Shown here piece by piece: positions 62,262 through 64,000 of a stretch of 64,000 nt of DNA. Source of the stretch: Alistipes sp. (GTDB lineage Bacteria > Bacteroidota > Bacteroidia > Bacteroidales > Rikenellaceae); the NCBI GenBank assembly GCA_020026335.1, contig JAHHQO010000004.1, positions 62,001 through 126,000 on the forward strand, in the 5' to 3' direction. The translations under genes and the position numbers were made by a program. Numbering within the stretch: position 1 is the stretch's first letter; each line of letters begins with the position of its first letter. The notes beneath the pieces were generated by a model. It had not been told where the DNA came from. It searched no databases and saw nothing but the letters and a program-made list of their open reading frames with translations.

Positions 62262-62489
62262 TTACTCAAATTTTTGACGATAAACCGTGATGACACTGTC
62301 GGGGCATATCATTGCACACGAAGCACAACCCGTACACGATTCGGGGGTCGCCATGTACGCGACGGGGTAGCCCTTGCTGTTTACTTCTGCCGAGAGAGCC
62401 AGTACCCCCAGGGGACACGAAGCCACACAGACTCCACAACCCTTGCATCGCTCTTTATCGACAACGATTGTTCCTTTAATTTTAGCCAT
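62262..62489 (-). CDS. 4Fe-4S ferredoxin subunit of the 2-oxoacid oxidoreductase
   Basis: A 75-residue two-cluster ferredoxin: CKGCGVCVASCP and CTGCASCAMICP. It is the delta subunit that receives electrons from the alpha-beta complex. Start ATG 62489 (MAKIKGTIVVD); the ATG 24 bases further up is too close to the -7 box at 62511. First gene of the operon, 3 bases before alpha. Confidence 0.92.
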   Translation of the reverse strand: MAKIKGTIVVDKERCKGCGVCVASCPLGVLALSAEVNSKGYPVAYMATPESCTGCASCAMICPDSVITVYRQKFE

Positions 62490-62510
62490 AACTGTATTGT
62501 TAAGTTTAAA

Positions 62511-62518
62511 CAAAGGTA
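62511..62518 (-). promoter_or_regulatory. -7 box of the 2-oxoacid oxidoreductase operon
   Basis: Minus-strand TACCTTTG, 22 bases before ATG 62489. Confidence 0.65.
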
Positions 62519-62529
62519 GGAATTTTTTT

Positions 62530-62850
62530 CCGAACCTACGAGGGTTTAAAATGTAAAATATTGTCAGATATGGCTATATTCAGGTGATAAATTCTCTGAA
62601 ATGTAGTCTGTTTTTCTCAAAATGTCGCATTCCGGCGATTTGATTTACAACGATTTCCCCCGCTCTCGGGGTGATGACGGAAGACAATTCCGGAGGAGCC
62701 AAATTCTTATAAAAAAGATGTAACAAACTATAACATTACAATCAAATCCGACTTTCACGGCATCTTGCAAGCGTCCTCCACGGTTCGTAGAAGTGCAATA
62801 CAAGGCAGTAGAAGCCGATGCAACGACAGCGACTCACACGCCCAAGTTGC
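62530..62850. other. Gap without a recognisable gene
   Basis: About 320 bases between two minus-strand transcription units. Both strands are interrupted by stops and I see no gene, tRNA or strong structure; it may hold upstream control sequence of the oxidoreductase operon. Confidence 0.4.
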
Positions 62851-62856
62851 AAAATA

Positions 62857-62888
62857 AAAGCAGGACACCCCGAAAGGCATCCTGCTTT
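62857..62888 (-). terminator. Terminator after the M23 peptidase
   Basis: On the minus strand AAAGCAGGA...TCCTGCTTT (9-bp stem) is followed by TATTTTG, 20 bases past the stop codon. Confidence 0.85.
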
Positions 62889-62908
62889 CAAATATCTGAT
62901 GTTGTTTG

Positions 62909-64000
62909 TTATCTTACGCGGAGTCGGTGACCCAGACGGAGAATGGTGGTCGAACGAATACCGTTCAAGCGGCAGATGCTGCTCACCGAAGTGTGGTATT
63001 TGCGAGCCAGAGCACCGAGGGTATCACCCGAACGAATGGTGTGATAACAGCGGGCTGCACGCTCGGCAGCCTCCTTCTTGTCCTGCTCCTCGTTGGCAAT
63101 CTCGTCTTCGAAATCCTGTCCTGCTTTCGAATAGATGCTGAAGAACGATTTTTTCAGCAGGAAAGACTCGCGGCAGAGAATACCTGTCTTGAAGTCGATG
63201 AGACGCTCGGGGTCGAAAGACTGACCGTAGTAACGGGTCTCGAAGTGGAGGTGAGGACCTGTCGAACGACCTGTCGAACCACCCAAACCAATCACCTGTC
63301 CGGCCTCCACCCATGCGTTGGGGGCCACCAAAATCTCCGACAAATGACCATAGTAAGTCTCCAGACCGTTGTCGTGGCGGATGATGACCAGATTACCGTA
63401 GCTGTTGCGACCCGTGAATTTGGCCACACGCACCTTACCACTGAAAGTGGCGTAGATGGGAGTACCGGTCTTCAAAGGCAGGTCGATACCCTGATGACGG
63501 CGACCACGGCGGGGACCGAACTTACCTCTGGGGTGGGGAACACCCTGATAGGGACAGTGGTAACCTGTGATGGAGTCAATCAGGTCGATGACAATGGCCT
63601 TGGGCATAGCCTTCGACATATCGACATCCTTATAGGGCAGCAACACATCGTTGCTCCAATACTTCTTGAAGATGAGCGAATCGCGCTGGAACTCGCGGTT
63701 GCGGATATAACGCCATGTGCTGTTGCTGTAAAGTACCACCTTCACGGCATCATCTCCCGAGTCGAGGGTGTCGATGACGGTCAAATCCTGAATTTCGGGG
63801 ACAGACTTAATCGCGCAACGGCGCAATCTGTATTTGAGGGCTGCCAAAGAGTCGGCTTCGCTCTGACGTGCCGAGAGCGAGTCGGCAACAGCTGCCGGAA
63901 GTGTGTTTTCGGGGGTCGGAATCACCAGCGAATCAGTCTGCTGGGCAAAAGCCGAAGCCGAAAAGAGGGTGCACGCGGCAAAGAGTGCTATGATATTTTT
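62909..64000 (-). CDS. M23 (LytM-type) metallopeptidase with LysM, cut by the right edge
   Basis: At least 363 residues. The frame runs off the right edge inside the signal peptide (KNIIALFAACTLFSASAFAQ), so only the ATG is missing. The M23 domain carries the zinc ligands: H in 'GRRHQGIDL' with its Asp four residues later, and 'HLHFE' in SGRSTG-PHLHFE-type context, plus 'YYGHLSEI'. A LysM repeat closes the protein (YHTIRSGDTLGALARKYHTS...LNGI). It is a periplasmic peptidoglycan hydrolase or hydrolase regulator. Confidence 0.92.
   Translation of the reverse strand, partial: KNIIALFAACTLFSASAFAQQTDSLVIPTPENTLPAAVADSLSARQSEADSLAALKYRLRRCAIKSVPEIQDLTVIDTLDSGDDAVKVVLYSNSTWRYIRNREFQRDSLIFKKYWSNDVLLPYKDVDMSKAMPKAIVIDLIDSITGYHCPYQGVPHPRGKFGPRRGRRHQGIDLPLKTGTPIYATFSGKVRVAKFTGRNSYGNLVIIRHDNGLETYYGHLSEILVAPNAWVEAGQVIGLGGSTGRSTGPHLHFETRYYGQSFDPERLIDFKTGILCRESFLLKKSFFSIYSKAGQDFEDEIANEEQDKKEAAERAARCYHTIRSGDTLGALARKYHTSVSSICRLNGIRSTTILRLGHRLRVR

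Noticed and set aside
1..64000. CRISPR array, tRNA, rRNA or complete prophage
   Set aside because: No regularly spaced repeats, no cloverleaf or rRNA-like sequence, and no phage structural genes were recognised by eye; a covariance search could still find a tRNA I missed.

Overview
The window looks like a chromosome segment of a gut-type Bacteroidales bacterium (Bacteroidota). Promoters follow the Bacteroidetes pattern (-7 box TAnnTTTG, often a TTTG-type -33 box). The gene set fits: ABC-F EttA, Rho with a long disordered N-terminal insert, DUF3575/DUF5119 fimbria-locus proteins, DUF4491, DUF368, FloA/NfeD and a VorDABC-type 2-oxoacid oxidoreductase. The fairly GC-rich, TCG/CCC-rich codon use of the core suggests Rikenellaceae (Alistipes-like); that is inference.

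Bases 1 to about 18,000 are an AT-richer mobile element whose left end lies outside the window. A long minus-strand block (17,125 to 1) holds small unknown genes, ssb, a lipoprotein and other unknown envelope proteins, a winged-helix protein, a MobV-type relaxase with a likely oriT upstream, an OmpA-family protein, PcfK, PcfJ and a DUF1281/YubB-like protein. No integrase, coupling protein or type IV secretion gene is visible. A plus-strand insert at 11.0 to 14.4 kb carries a serine-recombinase-like protein lacking the catalytic serine and a 775-residue Ser/Thr protein kinase with a large unknown C-terminus. This is the best candidate for an undescribed system, possibly anti-phage. Two leader modules (about 690-900 and 3668-3889) encode related mini-peptides. 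Decayed gene pieces lie at 15.4-15.85 and 17.2-17.4 kb, and a pair of 34-bp direct repeats near 17.5-17.7 kb marks the probable border zone.

Bases 18,011 to 20,000 hold a remnant of a type V fimbria locus: an intact DUF3575 protein followed by a DUF5119 lipoprotein gene broken by two frameshifts, one exactly at a run of eight G.

From 20.1 kb rightward the genes are housekeeping: sbcDC; rho and an S1/P1 nuclease; an acyltransferase; an MFS transporter, outer-membrane barrel, PhoH, PepD and lipid kinase run; a decayed lipoprotein; MmcQ/YjbR; a copper P-type ATPase fused to a CopZ-like domain; DUF2007; a minus operon ettA-hisS-S41 peptidase-DUF368-aroE; rubrerythrin; an EamA transporter; DUF4491; a minus operon 4HB sensor-TrkH-SPOR-NfeD-FloA-esterase; mtaB; a plus run of metal ABC permease, LptF/G, ribBA and fmt; the 2-oxoacid oxidoreductase operon; and an M23/LysM peptidase cut by the right edge. 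No tRNA, rRNA or CRISPR array was recognised.
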